A stretch of 64,000 bases of DNA from assembly GCF_025995175.1 (NCBI RefSeq), contig NZ_BAPV01000010.1:151619-215618 (forward strand), in the 5' to 3' direction. The notes beneath the pieces were generated by a model. It worked only from the letters and a program-made list of their open reading frames with translations. It searched no databases and was not told the origin of the DNA. The position numbers and the translations under genes are program-made. This DNA comes from Asaia krungthepensis NRIC 0535 (GTDB taxonomy: Bacteria; Pseudomonadota; Alphaproteobacteria; Acetobacterales; Acetobacteraceae). Position 1 is the stretch's first letter; each line of letters starts with the position of its first letter. Shown here piece by piece: positions 35,999 to 44,894 of this stretch.

Positions 35999-37317
35999 TG
36001 ATACGACGCCTCATCCCGCATGTGCTTCACGGCATTATCGCTCTCGCCATGACAGGGAGGGCCATGGCGTCGGCTCCCGATCCCCTGATCGATAAAGGCC
36101 GTTATCTGGCCGAAGCCGCCGATTGCTCCGCATGCCACACCCATAATCCGTCTGCCCCCTACGCAGGCGGAAATCCGTTCGTGCTGCCGATCGGTACGCT
36201 TTACGCCCCCAACATCACTCCGGACAAGAGTCATGGTATCGGAGAATACACCGAGGCGGACTTCACGAACGCTCTTCGCAGGGGCGTAGGTCGAAACGGA
36301 AAGCCGCTCTATCCGGCCATGCCTTTCCCATCCTATGCCCGCATGAGTGACGCCGATATCCATGCGCTCTGGATCTATTTCCACGACGGCGTCGCGCCAT
36401 CTTCAGAAGCTCCACCCAAGAACGGTATCCCGTGGCCCCTGTCGATGCGCTGGCCCATGACAGTCTGGCGCTGGGCATTCGCCCCTACGCCCAAAATGGC
36501 GATCGCCAATGCCGCACGTGATTTTCCTGCCGCCGACATTGCCCGTGGTGCGTATCTTGTAGAGGGTCCAGGCCATTGCGGCGCCTGTCATACCCCTCGC
36601 GCCCTCACTATGCAGGAAAAAGCGCTTTCATCGGATCAGAGCGCTCAGTATCTGGCGGGTGGCGCCGCAGTTGACGGATGGACACCGGTCAATCTGCGTC
36701 AGGACGACCGCACCGGGCTCGGTCGGTGGAGCGAAAACGACATCGTCGACTTCCTCGCTACCGGCCGGAATCTTCATGGCTCGGCTTTCGGAGGAATGAG
36801 CGACGCCATCGTGCATGGCACACAGCATCTGACCGCCGCCGATCTGCACGCCATCGCGCACTATCTGCGTACCTCCCTCCCCGCAAGGAAGAACGAAACC
36901 CCCTGGGAGGCGAATCCTGCGGTTACGAATGCGCTCCATCAGGGTCATCTTCCCGATGCCGGTGCCAAGGTCTATGTTGATCGCTGTGCTGCCTGCCATC
37001 GTACCGATGGCCATGGCTACGCGCCAGCTTTCCCGCCTCTGGCTGGAAATCCGACCCTTATGGATAAGGATCCGAGTTCACTGATCCTGATCGTGCTACG
37101 CGGCGCCAGTGTCCCCGCCACCGCGAAAGCCCCATCTTCGCTCACCATGCCCGGTTTCGGTCATATCTTGAACGATCAGGAAATTGCCGATGTCGTCACT
37201 TTCATTCGTCACAGCTGGGGCAATACCGGCAGCGCAGTTTCAGCCAACGATGTCAGCGCTTTCAGACGTCACAACGCGCGCTGGATCAACGACACCCCCT
37301 CAAACCCGTTCAACTGA
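35995..37317 (+). CDS. Tri-haem cytochrome c subunit of the GMC dehydrogenase
   Basis: The electron-transfer subunit, passing electrons from the flavoprotein to ubiquinone. The 440-residue protein has a signal peptide (HVLHGIIALAMTGRAMA) and three CxxCH haem sites: Cys44-His48 (CSACH), Cys195-His199 (CGACH) and Cys331-His335 (CAACH), each with a downstream Met candidate for the sixth ligand. The start at ATG 35995 overlaps the GMC stop (ATGA); an ATG follows directly. Only 15 bases separate its stop from that of the convergent phage fibre gene. It is typical of acetic acid bacterial oxidative fermentation enzymes. Confidence 0.93.
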   Translation: MMIRRLIPHVLHGIIALAMTGRAMASAPDPLIDKGRYLAEAADCSACHTHNPSAPYAGGNPFVLPIGTLYAPNITPDKSHGIGEYTEADFTNALRRGVGRNGKPLYPAMPFPSYARMSDADIHALWIYFHDGVAPSSEAPPKNGIPWPLSMRWPMTVWRWAFAPTPKMAIANAARDFPAADIARGAYLVEGPGHCGACHTPRALTMQEKALSSDQSAQYLAGGAAVDGWTPVNLRQDDRTGLGRWSENDIVDFLATGRNLHGSAFGGMSDAIVHGTQHLTAADLHAIAHYLRTSLPARKNETPWEANPAVTNALHQGHLPDAGAKVYVDRCAACHRTDGHGYAPAFPPLAGNPTLMDKDPSSLILIVLRGASVPATAKAPSSLTMPGFGHILNDQEIADVVTFIRHSWGNTGSAVSANDVSAFRRHNARWINDTPSNPFN

Positions 37318-37332
37318 GTTCGGCGGGCTGCA

Positions 37333-38589
37333 TTACCGCAGAAAACGATAGATCGCGCAGCCCTGAAAACCTCTGCCGCCCGCAACGCTTTGTCCGGCCA
37401 GTCGGGCGCCATAGGCACCACCGCCACCGGCTCCGTATTTGCTGGCGGTCGACCCCGAGACATTTCCGGCTTTACCGCCTCCGCCCCAGGGACCATCTCC
37501 CCCATTACCAGTAAACACGATCGTTCCGTATTGGCCATCACTGCCTGGACTTCCCGCCTGGTTCCACAACGTGCCCCCGCCCGCTCCACCACCCACTCCA
37601 CCGGTCGAATTCTGCGCGCTCGCGAAAGCGCCCGGTGACCCGCCCTCTGCCGTGAGCAGAACCTTCCCGCCATAAGTCACGAAGCTCGGCTCCCCTCGCT
37701 GATCCGCACCGCCGCCAAGGCCGATCGTGATAGAGAGCACGTTGTCGCGCGAGGGTATAAGAGGGAAAATCCCCCAGGAATCACCCCCAGCCCCCCCACC
37801 GGCCCCGGAAAAAGCTCCTGCCTCAGGCGACATCGCCGAGCACGAGGCACCCCCTCCGCCAGCACCGATGACCCTCAGCTCAACGCGTCGAGCCCAGTCG
37901 GGGATCGACAACAGGCGGCTATTGGCGCAAACGGCCTGGGGCTGATTGATCTGCTGTGCGAAATCCATTGTCGCCAGATCAGCGAGGCAGGGCATGAAGG
38001 CGGGTCCCGGTACAGGTGTGATACCAGCGAGTGTCCCGGCGTCTGGCGGCACTTCGAGGATATAAAGCGCAACGCAAACAGCTCCTGCTACGGACGGAGG
38101 ACTTGTTGGAATGGTGAAACTGACCCGCCCTGTACGCCGTGTTGGAAGCGCCTTGCCACGGTTATCCGGCCCCGCCATTGTCTGGTCCGGTTGGTCGGCA
38201 TTATAAAAGGGCAGCACATCCGGCAGATCATCCTGCTCATAGCACAGCGCATAGATCGTGACGGTTGCGCCGGTCACTGGGACGGTCAGAGTTATCGGAT
38301 CATCATGGTAGAACAAGGCCTGCGTCATGGCCTGATCTGCCTCCAGCCCCGCCGACAGGCTTCCGATAGGGGTCGCATCGAGCGGATGGGGAGCTGAAAC
38401 TGTGCCAGGGCCGAGGGTCAGCGATAAGTCGCTGGCCGAGATTGTACAGGCAAAACCACTTGCCACAACGGTCTGGCGCCCAAGAACAATCTCCGCCAGA
38501 CGACCGATCCCTTCCTTGGTATAACGTCCCAGGCGCAAAAGGTCGGTATCATAGGGCACGGCCCCCGCATAAACGATCGGACGATCCAT
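37333..38589 (-). CDS. Phage tail fibre/adhesin with polyglycine tip
   Basis: A 418-residue protein at the distal end of the tail operon, where receptor-binding proteins sit. The N-terminal ~240 residues (MDRPIVYAGAVPYDTDLLRL) look like a fibre attachment and trunk region. From residue ~245 the sequence consists of spaced glycine runs: GAGGGGAS, GAGGGAGGDS, GLGGGADQ, GGVGGGAGGG, GNGGDGPWGGGG and GAGGGGAYG. It ends FQGCAIYRFLR. Such arrays form polyglycine-II receptor-binding tips in some phage adhesins (known for T-even gp38-type proteins); the analogy is structural inference. Its start shares one base with the gpI-like gene. Confidence 0.8.
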   Translation of the reverse strand: MDRPIVYAGAVPYDTDLLRLGRYTKEGIGRLAEIVLGRQTVVASGFACTISASDLSLTLGPGTVSAPHPLDATPIGSLSAGLEADQAMTQALFYHDDPITLTVPVTGATVTIYALCYEQDDLPDVLPFYNADQPDQTMAGPDNRGKALPTRRTGRVSFTIPTSPPSVAGAVCVALYILEVPPDAGTLAGITPVPGPAFMPCLADLATMDFAQQINQPQAVCANSRLLSIPDWARRVELRVIGAGGGGASCSAMSPEAGAFSGAGGGAGGDSWGIFPLIPSRDNVLSITIGLGGGADQRGEPSFVTYGGKVLLTAEGGSPGAFASAQNSTGGVGGGAGGGTLWNQAGSPGSDGQYGTIVFTGNGGDGPWGGGGKAGNVSGSTASKYGAGGGGAYGARLAGQSVAGGRGFQGCAIYRFLR

Positions 38590-39251
38590 TATTCGATGAT
38601 CCTTACCCAGGCGATGACACCCGCAGCTTTGGTCGCCTTGATAGCTGCGTCGAGCTGACGGCGTTCAATCGGTATTTTTGGAAGAATTTCCAGGATAAAC
38701 TGCCCCCCCATCCGGCAGCCGTAACGCGTGTGCATCCCCGCTCCATATCCGCCCGCGAGGCACCATGCGCCGCAGTCGCGTGCATTGCCTGGTTCTATGA
38801 TACGAGGATGAGCGCCTGCGATCTGCTGAATAGCCTCAGAAACGGCCTGCCTCGTATTGCGTGGCGCAACCAGCGCTGCAATCATCCGCCGTCGATAATG
38901 CGTGTCTTTTTCGCCCCGAAGGCGTGTCAGTGAGCCAGAGCCAAAAAAATCGACCGCTGCCATATCCAGAAAAGACGCACTTGTCTGACCCAGACGGGAT
39001 TGCGCGGAAACAACTTTCATCAGTTGCCAGATATGAGAGAAAATCGCGCCATAGCCTGTCAGCAACGCGTGAAGGACCGGAGCGTCTTCCATTTCCTCAC
39101 CCCGATAGGCAGGAAACCAGCCTTGTGGAAGGAGCAGGCGCATGCGCCGGGCAAAATCGCGGGCACTCCCGAGGGCTACTCCCGTATCATGAAGCGCCTT
39201 CCGGTCAGTTGCCTCCAGAGGCACAACACATTCGTCATGTAAAACAGCCAT
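38589..39251 (-). CDS. Phage tail protein, gpI-like baseplate component
   Basis: A 220-residue protein in the position of P2 gpI / Mu gp48, downstream of baseplate J and before the fibre. Internal features match this group in layout: an N-terminal helical half (FARRMRLLLPQGWFPAYRG, where P2-like proteins have the LLP-x-G-AW motif), and a C-terminal domain with HYRRRMIAAL and GGQFILEILPK. It probably joins the baseplate wedge to the fibres. It overlaps both flanking fibre genes by a single base. Assignment is by position and partial motif. Confidence 0.68.
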   Translation of the reverse strand: MAVLHDECVVPLEATDRKALHDTGVALGSARDFARRMRLLLPQGWFPAYRGEEMEDAPVLHALLTGYGAIFSHIWQLMKVVSAQSRLGQTSASFLDMAAVDFFGSGSLTRLRGEKDTHYRRRMIAALVAPRNTRQAVSEAIQQIAGAHPRIIEPGNARDCGAWCLAGGYGAGMHTRYGCRMGGQFILEILPKIPIERRQLDAAIKATKAAGVIAWVRIIE

Positions 39252-40486
39252 CAGCCACCGACCTGCGCGACCGAAAAAAGTGGCACGCGATAATCCTTGC
39301 CATTGACGTTGAGGTGTAAGAACCCTCCCTCTGCCGAACTCGGCACAGCGTGCCCCGGACTGGCGATGGGCGAAGACATCTGAATCTCACCCCCTGCGGC
39401 AGGATAGAGGCCCAGATTAGGAGAGCCATCTTCTCCTTTTTGTACGTAAATTCCCGCCGCAGCCTGCCCACTTCCAGCCTGGATATTGACCGTATTGGTG
39501 GGTGCCATATTCGGGGCGACCGAAAAGAGAAGTTCTCCTGACATATTCGTGATCATGAACCCGTCATCGGCAAATTGCAGGCGCTGTCCGTTCTGCGTCT
39601 TCGTCACCGTCGAAAACAGCATAGCCCCAGCGTCGAGCCCCTGAACGTATTCGCGCGTTTCAGGCGTTCGCCACTCGATACCCTGATGACAGGCCATCGA
39701 TATTGCGTTCCCGTAGCCCCCATCTTGGCCGTTCGTCCCACTCAACGACGCATGACCGAACAGAATCCCGGTTTTCCATGAATCAGGATTGCTCACGAAC
39801 ACGATGCCCGCCTCGCAATCGGCCGTTCCCTCCGTCTGACCACCCCCAGCGCCAATCTGAATGGCATAGGTGCCCCCACCGCAATTCGGATGATACGGGG
39901 TAGAAACGCCATGGGCTGGTCCACCAAGATTGACCGCCTCGAGTTCCATGACAAAACTCGGCTGGTAATTGACCCCGGGCATACGCCACGCCTCACCATA
40001 ATAGGCGTAGGCAGTCGTCACCGTAGGGTTGGTCGTGTCATCCGCAATGCCCCATGCAGCCACACCAATCGTACTTGGCGTATGGCCCAGCATATCCCGC
40101 GATTTGAGCGCGTCAGATGTTCGCGACCCAGCGACAAACGCCGAATTTCCAAAGCGCGACAGAGAGGCGGCCTGTGCATTTTCCAACGCCCAGGGCCCGA
40201 TCGATGTGGTCGCCATGAGGGCAGAAAGCCAGTCCTGTCGCGCAACGTCACGGGTGTTCAAAGCTGGATAATCCGATGCCCCCCCTATGAAAAACCGATC
40301 ACCGAAACGACTGATTTTTGCCCCTTCCTCAGCGAAAAACGCGCCGCTAGGCATGGAATTGGCGGGCGCCCCTGCGATCTGGCTTGCGGTAGCATTAAGT
40401 GTCTCGACCCCATCCGGGGTGGCAATGATTAGTACCTCCGGCCCCTCGACTGAAGGAACAGGAAAATAGCTGTTGAATTTCGGCAT
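39251..40486 (-). CDS. Putative phage fibre or baseplate-appendage protein
   Basis: A 411-residue protein between baseplate J and the gpI-like gene. It begins MPKFNSYFPVPSVEGPEVLI, a short attachment-like segment, and then a beta-rich central domain with GGGTYAIQIGAGGGQTEG and GIVFVSNPDSWKTGILFG. Near the C-terminus VNIQAGSGQAAAGIYVQKG resembles beta-helical phage fibre repeats. Virion fibre or appendage is the likely role. A fibre gene interposed between J and I is not the P2/Mu order. It shares one base with each neighbour, implying coupled translation. Confidence 0.62.
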   Translation of the reverse strand: MPKFNSYFPVPSVEGPEVLIIATPDGVETLNATASQIAGAPANSMPSGAFFAEEGAKISRFGDRFFIGGASDYPALNTRDVARQDWLSALMATTSIGPWALENAQAASLSRFGNSAFVAGSRTSDALKSRDMLGHTPSTIGVAAWGIADDTTNPTVTTAYAYYGEAWRMPGVNYQPSFVMELEAVNLGGPAHGVSTPYHPNCGGGTYAIQIGAGGGQTEGTADCEAGIVFVSNPDSWKTGILFGHASLSGTNGQDGGYGNAISMACHQGIEWRTPETREYVQGLDAGAMLFSTVTKTQNGQRLQFADDGFMITNMSGELLFSVAPNMAPTNTVNIQAGSGQAAAGIYVQKGEDGSPNLGLYPAAGGEIQMSSPIASPGHAVPSSAEGGFLHLNVNGKDYRVPLFSVAQVGG

Positions 40487-41628
40487 TATCCCTCCTGAAC
40501 GACCGTGATAGAAATCGTACCCGGGAAGAGTGACTGGCGCGTCCGGGCGGGAATGTCGTTCTGCGCATCGTTGAGCGTGACAGCGGTTACAGACAGCACC
40601 GGAATTCCCGCCGAGGCATAGGCAATAAAGGCGAGACGACTGAAGGCATATCCCGCACCGATTTTGGTGGAGCGCAGATCGGCGGCAATCGCCCGGACAA
40701 GAGCCGTCTCCACCGTCTGGACATCGCTGCCGGATGGAACGCTGACGGTCATACTGACGGAAATCGTCGAAATGAGAGGGCGCTGGACTGCAAATCCAAT
40801 CCCGAGCGCCTTGGTCAATGCGACACGCTCATAGACATCCCTGACGACCTGCTCCGGCACGTCGTCGCTGCCATCATCGACAACGACGCTGAAATATCCC
40901 GAGCGCAGCAGACCATCCGGCGACTCTCCGTCGAAGAGCGCGTAACTCAGATTATTCTGTGTCTCGGCCACAGCATTTTCTACCGCCGATCGCGATCCGC
41001 TGGCTTTGGATGCCAACCAGAGAGGAAAACGGATGCGCAGCTGCGCATCCGTTTCCTGATCGGAACCATTGGCGAACGCTTTCTCATTAGTCACGATATC
41101 GATGCCCGAGACCGTAGTACCCATCAGACTGATCGCCCCGGCAGAAACGTTTCCATCGGAACCGGCATTAAGCGCCTCGACAGGCAAAGTTAGGGCTGCA
41201 AACCCAGCAGGCCTCACATAGGCCTGTATCTCCCGAGACCATCTCTCATGAGAGGGATCCGCCACCACCTGAAAGGTCGTGGCTGCGGCGGTACGAACGG
41301 TCACCCCTGGGCGTATGACGGCCGATATATCCTGATAGGAAAAGCAGGTCATAGTCACGTGTCCCAGCGCTTTGACCCCCGGTAGACGGTTCATGCCAAA
41401 ATCACCCACGAAACTGTCGCAATCCTCTCCGGTGGAGGTAGCCAGACGCGTGCGCGCCAGAATCCGGATGAGCAAATATTGCAGCCAGAGCCCAAGAGCG
41501 CTCGCCGCCTCGATGAGCGCCCTTCCCGGAGATCCAGGATCAAGTTTGAAGGCAGAAGTGCAGCTTGCCTGCGCCGTGACGATCGCCACCCTGACCAGCG
41601 AAGAAAAAGAGCGCAAAGAGAGCGCCAT
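40486..41628 (-). CDS. Phage baseplate J-like protein
   Basis: A 380-residue baseplate wedge protein of the gpJ / Mu gp47 family. Visible family features are the N-terminal LGLWLQYLLIRILARTRLATS (helix preceding the wedge domain) and the middle NAGSDGNVSAGAISLMGTTVSGID followed by GSDQETDAQLRIRFPLWLA. The C-terminal ferredoxin-like region has TISVSMTVSVPSGSDVQ. It lies 39 bases downstream of the gp25-like gene. With gp25 and gpI homologues it builds the wedge that opens during contraction. Confidence 0.87.
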   Translation of the reverse strand: MALSLRSFSSLVRVAIVTAQASCTSAFKLDPGSPGRALIEAASALGLWLQYLLIRILARTRLATSTGEDCDSFVGDFGMNRLPGVKALGHVTMTCFSYQDISAVIRPGVTVRTAAATTFQVVADPSHERWSREIQAYVRPAGFAALTLPVEALNAGSDGNVSAGAISLMGTTVSGIDIVTNEKAFANGSDQETDAQLRIRFPLWLASKASGSRSAVENAVAETQNNLSYALFDGESPDGLLRSGYFSVVVDDGSDDVPEQVVRDVYERVALTKALGIGFAVQRPLISTISVSMTVSVPSGSDVQTVETALVRAIAADLRSTKIGAGYAFSRLAFIAYASAGIPVLSVTAVTLNDAQNDIPARTRQSLFPGTISITVVQEG

Positions 41629-41667
41629 ATGTCCTCCAAGGCCTGATTTCGCTGAGCCGGAAAACGC

Positions 41668-42042
41668 TCAGATCATGCCATCTTGTTGAATTGCGAGGCT
41701 CTGCACGGTTTCACTGCTCAAAGCCGTGTATGCGATAATGCAGCGATACGACCCCGGCGATGATGTGCTCAGATCAACGGCTACTTCCCGGTCATGATTG
41801 ATCCCTGTCTCAAGGGCGAGCTGGGCGGTGATCATGCCTTGTAAGGCCAGCTCAGCTACAGGCATACCGATGCGCGCTGGCAGCCCTGCCCCATAGTCCG
41901 AGTGCCACAGATAGGCTGGAGGATTGGTGCAGAGGCGTCGCAGAATACTCTGACGTGTCGCCATCGCCTGATCGGCTTCGAGCAGATTTCCCTCGGCATC
42001 CAGACGGAAATCCTCACCAAAATAATGAAAGATCTCAGTCAT
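41668..42042 (-). CDS. gp25/gpW-like baseplate wedge protein
   Basis: A 124-residue protein of the GPW/gp25 lysozyme-like family, which initiates sheath polymerisation on the baseplate. The pattern is clear: IFHYFGEDFRLDAEGNLLEADQ, RQSILRRLCTNPPAYLWHSDYGAG (the family's R-ILRRLxT-pGe-xxxpdYG element) and a C-terminal strand region. ATG 42042 overlaps the spike gene's stop by 4 bases; the frame is open upstream but that part is a shadow of the spike gene. Confidence 0.82.
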   Translation of the reverse strand: MTEIFHYFGEDFRLDAEGNLLEADQAMATRQSILRRLCTNPPAYLWHSDYGAGLPARIGMPVAELALQGMITAQLALETGINHDREVAVDLSTSSPGSYRCIIAYTALSSETVQSLAIQQDGMI

Positions 42043-42686
42043 CCCACAGGCTTTCCGGTCATACCATTGGGAGCTGGATGAATATGCCCAGACAGGCTGT
42101 TGAGCTCTGTTCTCACATCGCCACCTGAGACGACGATATCTCCCCCGTTTATCGACATGCCTGCGCCCTTGAGGGTGAGCCCCTTCGCGCTGAGCGTCAT
42201 CTCGAAAGACCCGGCGTGAAACACGATAGCGTCCCCGCCTATCGTACATCTCAGCGCACCGATACCGAGAAAAATCCCATTCCGACCAAGATGAAACCAT
42301 GCAGCCTCCTTGTCGGGTTCTGCCGATTGCGACTTCGCCCCACGCCCGGCCCGTATCAGTAATTCTCCGGGCTGAGCCACCTTGCCAGTCGCCGGGGAGA
42401 CCGGGGGCAGTGCAACAACATCGAACAACGATGATGCGATAACGTAACTTTCTCCATTCCCTTCGATGGGTATCAACAGCACGTGGCTTCCGAGAGAACA
42501 CGGACTGGCAAGCTGTAAATCGCCCGCGAGAGCGAGGGCGGTATCCGGCAACCACCCGGTTTCGATATCCTCCGGCTGAAGGCGTACCTTGACAGCATGG
42601 CTCGACGGATCAACTGCGGAAACGATGCCATGCACGGCGTGTGCCATCCGCATCTGATGAGCCACTGCCTGTATGGGCTCTTTCAT
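42039..42686 (-). CDS. Phage baseplate spike protein (gpV / Mu gp45-like)
   Basis: A 215-residue central spike. The N-terminal OB-fold is visible (MAHAVHGIVSAVDPSSHAVKVRL and TGWLPDTALALAG). It is followed by LGSHVLLIPIEGNGESYVIAS and then a beta-helical shaft with short repeats (GSFEMTLSAKGLTLKGAGMS, INGGDIVVSGGDV). Near the C-terminus SLSGHIHPAPNGMTG contains the His-x-His that, in P2 and phi92 spikes, coordinates an iron ion at the membrane-piercing tip. An iron-tipped spike is therefore likely (family-based inference). Confidence 0.87.
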   Translation of the reverse strand: MKEPIQAVAHQMRMAHAVHGIVSAVDPSSHAVKVRLQPEDIETGWLPDTALALAGDLQLASPCSLGSHVLLIPIEGNGESYVIASSLFDVVALPPVSPATGKVAQPGELLIRAGRGAKSQSAEPDKEAAWFHLGRNGIFLGIGALRCTIGGDAIVFHAGSFEMTLSAKGLTLKGAGMSINGGDIVVSGGDVRTELNSLSGHIHPAPNGMTGKPVG

Positions 42687-42698
42687 TGTCTCACATCC

Positions 42699-43757
42699 TT
42701 AGAATAGACGATCCCGCAGCACGACCTCCTGACGATAACCCTCAGCAATATCGAACCGGTGCGTGACGGCATCCACGGATAATGTCCTGTCTTTGTCGAT
42801 GATTCCCTCGTCGAGAGACATGAAATGGCGGGGCATCAGCCCCGCAAGGGCAGGCATGACAAGCCTCGCCTCGAAGGCATGAGAAACGATACGTCTGTAT
42901 TTACCGATCGCCAGACGTCGTATTTCATCCATACGATGTCCCGTCACCCTGAAGGTATGAAGCGCTGCTCCCGCCCCTGGTGGCGCAGTCGAGAAGTTCT
43001 GGCCGTCATAATAGATGATGCTGCCTGCCCGCTGCCGAGAGTCCCACGACCGGACGCCCACAACCACATCCGTCGCCAACCCCAGATCATGACGAAACGC
43101 GCGCGCGGTAACAGCTTGGGGAATGTGAACGGTTGTTCGTGATGAATCGCGCTGCTGATGCAGGCAAATGGTCTTGCCATCCGCATAGCAGTCAAGCCCG
43201 TGATCACGAGCCACTGAAAAAACAAGATCGAACGCGGTCTGAAACCGGCATTGCGTGGTCGCTGCCAGACGCCGATGCTCAATCTGCCAGAACTGACCGC
43301 AGTACTCCTGGCCCCATACATCTGAGTCGTCGTGTCTGAAGTTCAGACCGGCCAATTCGACGGATTCCCGTACGATATCGAGGGGTGTGCGATTGCTCCA
43401 TGAGCAGGTCACCCGCGTATCGAGGAGAAATGCCAGATAATCCCGGCATTCCAGTCCATACAGGGCAGCGTCGTTTCCACCCGTCACAGCATCCAGAACG
43501 CCGTTGAACACCGTGATCCATTGCTGGTCCCCGCACGCATCACACACCTGCAGCACAATATCCGGCTTCTCGAACCTGGACCGGACCTCGAGCATTGCGT
43601 GGAACGCGCTCTTGTCCTGGATGGTGATCATGATACGGGCTGCGTCACAACGCTCATAGCGCGAGCACTCAAGCGTGAAAGCGCAAACAGCTAGCCTTTC
43701 ATCGGACTTGCCATCTACCAGGAGACGTACCGCCCAACGGCGCAGAGCTGCGTTCAT
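42699..43757 (-). CDS. Phage tail hub protein (gpD / Mu gp44-like)
   Basis: A 352-residue baseplate hub protein with the gpD/gp27 layout. The N-terminal beta-barrel is WAVRLLVDGKSDERLAVCAF. The middle region has TPLDIVRESVELAGLNF, the typical 'I-R-vae-aGL' element. The second domain includes TAFDLVFSVARDHGLDCYADGKTICLH, and the next barrel TFRVTGHRMDEIRRLAIGKY. It forms the platform on which the spike sits. Its ATG overlaps the gpX-like stop by 4 bases. Confidence 0.8.
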   Translation of the reverse strand: MNAALRRWAVRLLVDGKSDERLAVCAFTLECSRYERCDAARIMITIQDKSAFHAMLEVRSRFEKPDIVLQVCDACGDQQWITVFNGVLDAVTGGNDAALYGLECRDYLAFLLDTRVTCSWSNRTPLDIVRESVELAGLNFRHDDSDVWGQEYCGQFWQIEHRRLAATTQCRFQTAFDLVFSVARDHGLDCYADGKTICLHQQRDSSRTTVHIPQAVTARAFRHDLGLATDVVVGVRSWDSRQRAGSIIYYDGQNFSTAPPGAGAALHTFRVTGHRMDEIRRLAIGKYRRIVSHAFEARLVMPALAGLMPRHFMSLDEGIIDKDRTLSVDAVTHRFDIAEGYRQEVVLRDRLF

Positions 43758-43954
43758 GATGCAGGGAGACCCGATCCATCTCCTCGCTGTCCCGGTTCCG
43801 GAATATCAAGCTGCACGGGCGCGTCAAACAGGGTCAGATCCGGATCCAGCCCCCCGTTGCGCTCTGCTATGCGCCACCACTCCAAGGCATTTCCATAATG
43901 CTGCACGGCCAGATGGAAGAGAGATACATCATCCGATGTCACCCGGATTTTCAT
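43754..43954 (-). CDS. Phage tail protein gpX-like (small LysM-type)
   Basis: A 66-residue protein matching the P2 gpX group: an opening strand (MKIRVTSDDVSLFHLAVQHYG), then ALEWWRIAERNGGLDPDLTLF, in which the W-x-I-x-x-x-N-P-L-like LysM core is recognisable. A Pro-rich end, PVQLDIPEPG, follows. It precedes and overlaps the hub gene, the same X-D order as in P2-like phages. It probably acts in assembly of the hub on the tape-measure complex. Confidence 0.75.
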   Translation of the reverse strand: MKIRVTSDDVSLFHLAVQHYGNALEWWRIAERNGGLDPDLTLFDAPVQLDIPEPGQRGDGSGLPAS

Positions 43955-44008
43955 TTTTCGCCACCTATCGGAAGTAAAGCCTGTCCATGCCCCTTGGCAG
44001 TTCGCATG

Positions 44009-44875
44009 CTATGATTCCTGTAAAAGGGCCTGTGCCCGGGCGACATGACTACCACCTTCCACTCCCATGAATTCGATGCTCGCATTCTGGGCAAGATTCA
44101 CGAAATCATGCGTGTCGGCTATCACGCCCTCGTCCAGAGCCATGCCCGACTCATCACGCATCTGCGCCAGGTCACTTCCGGCGATAGAAAGCGGCGTCTG
44201 AATGCAAGCTGCAACTGTAGTCATGCGTGAGACGGACATGCCTGACTGCAACAGGCCGTTTGCCTTTTCCAATGCCGCCTGAGCACGCGCCACGTTCCCC
44301 CCTGCTCCCAGATTTTGCGCTACCGGCATGACCTGCCCTGCCAGGCCGGAAAGCGCATTCGTTCCGGTCCAGCCTGCCTCAGCCATATCCCCAAGAATAA
44401 CGCCAAGACTGGACAAGCCACCGCGCACATTGAGCGCAATATTGTCTGAGCGATCCTCGCCCCTTCCCGGGGGAGCCATCTCCCGCTCCAGGACCAGCCG
44501 ATACGGGCAAATTGCTCCTCGCGCCTGATAAGACCAGCTGAAAGCCGCAATCCAGACGCGCGCACTCAGATCGGCGACCGAGAACGCCAAAGCCTGTGCC
44601 TTTTCGCGCATTACCTCGATCTGCCGCGCGCGCCTTGTCGCGAGCGGCCCTATGAAGCGGCCACTCAAGATCAGCCGGGCCGGATCATTTCCAAGTGAAT
44701 CGATCACTCGGCCACCGCCGATAACGCGGTGGACAACGAGAGCCTGATGTCCTCCGATAACGAGTTCATCAGGCACCTCGGGACCGGAAAGCACCATCGT
44801 GCCCAGCATGACGGGAGCTGCCCGGTCAAACTGTCCTATAGCCCCCAGAGTAGTTTCGACGTCCAGAAGCGCCAT
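44009..44875 (-). CDS. Phage tail/baseplate protein, N-terminal beta-sandwich
   Basis: A 288-residue protein between the tape-measure candidate and gpX. The first ~135 residues follow the pattern of gpU/Dit-like tail-tip domains: HRVIGGGRVIDSLGNDPARLILSGRF, RRARQIEVMREKAQALAFSV, and RVWIAAFSWSYQARGAICPYRLVLE. The remaining ~150 residues are helical, with NVARAQAALEKANGLLQSG and HVARAQALLQES. A circularisation/hub-associated protein like Mu gp43 would occupy this place. Only position and the domain pattern support the call. Confidence 0.65.
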   Translation of the reverse strand: MALLDVETTLGAIGQFDRAAPVMLGTMVLSGPEVPDELVIGGHQALVVHRVIGGGRVIDSLGNDPARLILSGRFIGPLATRRARQIEVMREKAQALAFSVADLSARVWIAAFSWSYQARGAICPYRLVLEREMAPPGRGEDRSDNIALNVRGGLSSLGVILGDMAEAGWTGTNALSGLAGQVMPVAQNLGAGGNVARAQAALEKANGLLQSGMSVSRMTTVAACIQTPLSIAGSDLAQMRDESGMALDEGVIADTHDFVNLAQNASIEFMGVEGGSHVARAQALLQES

Positions 44876-44894
44876 GTCCGGTTCTCTCTTTCCT

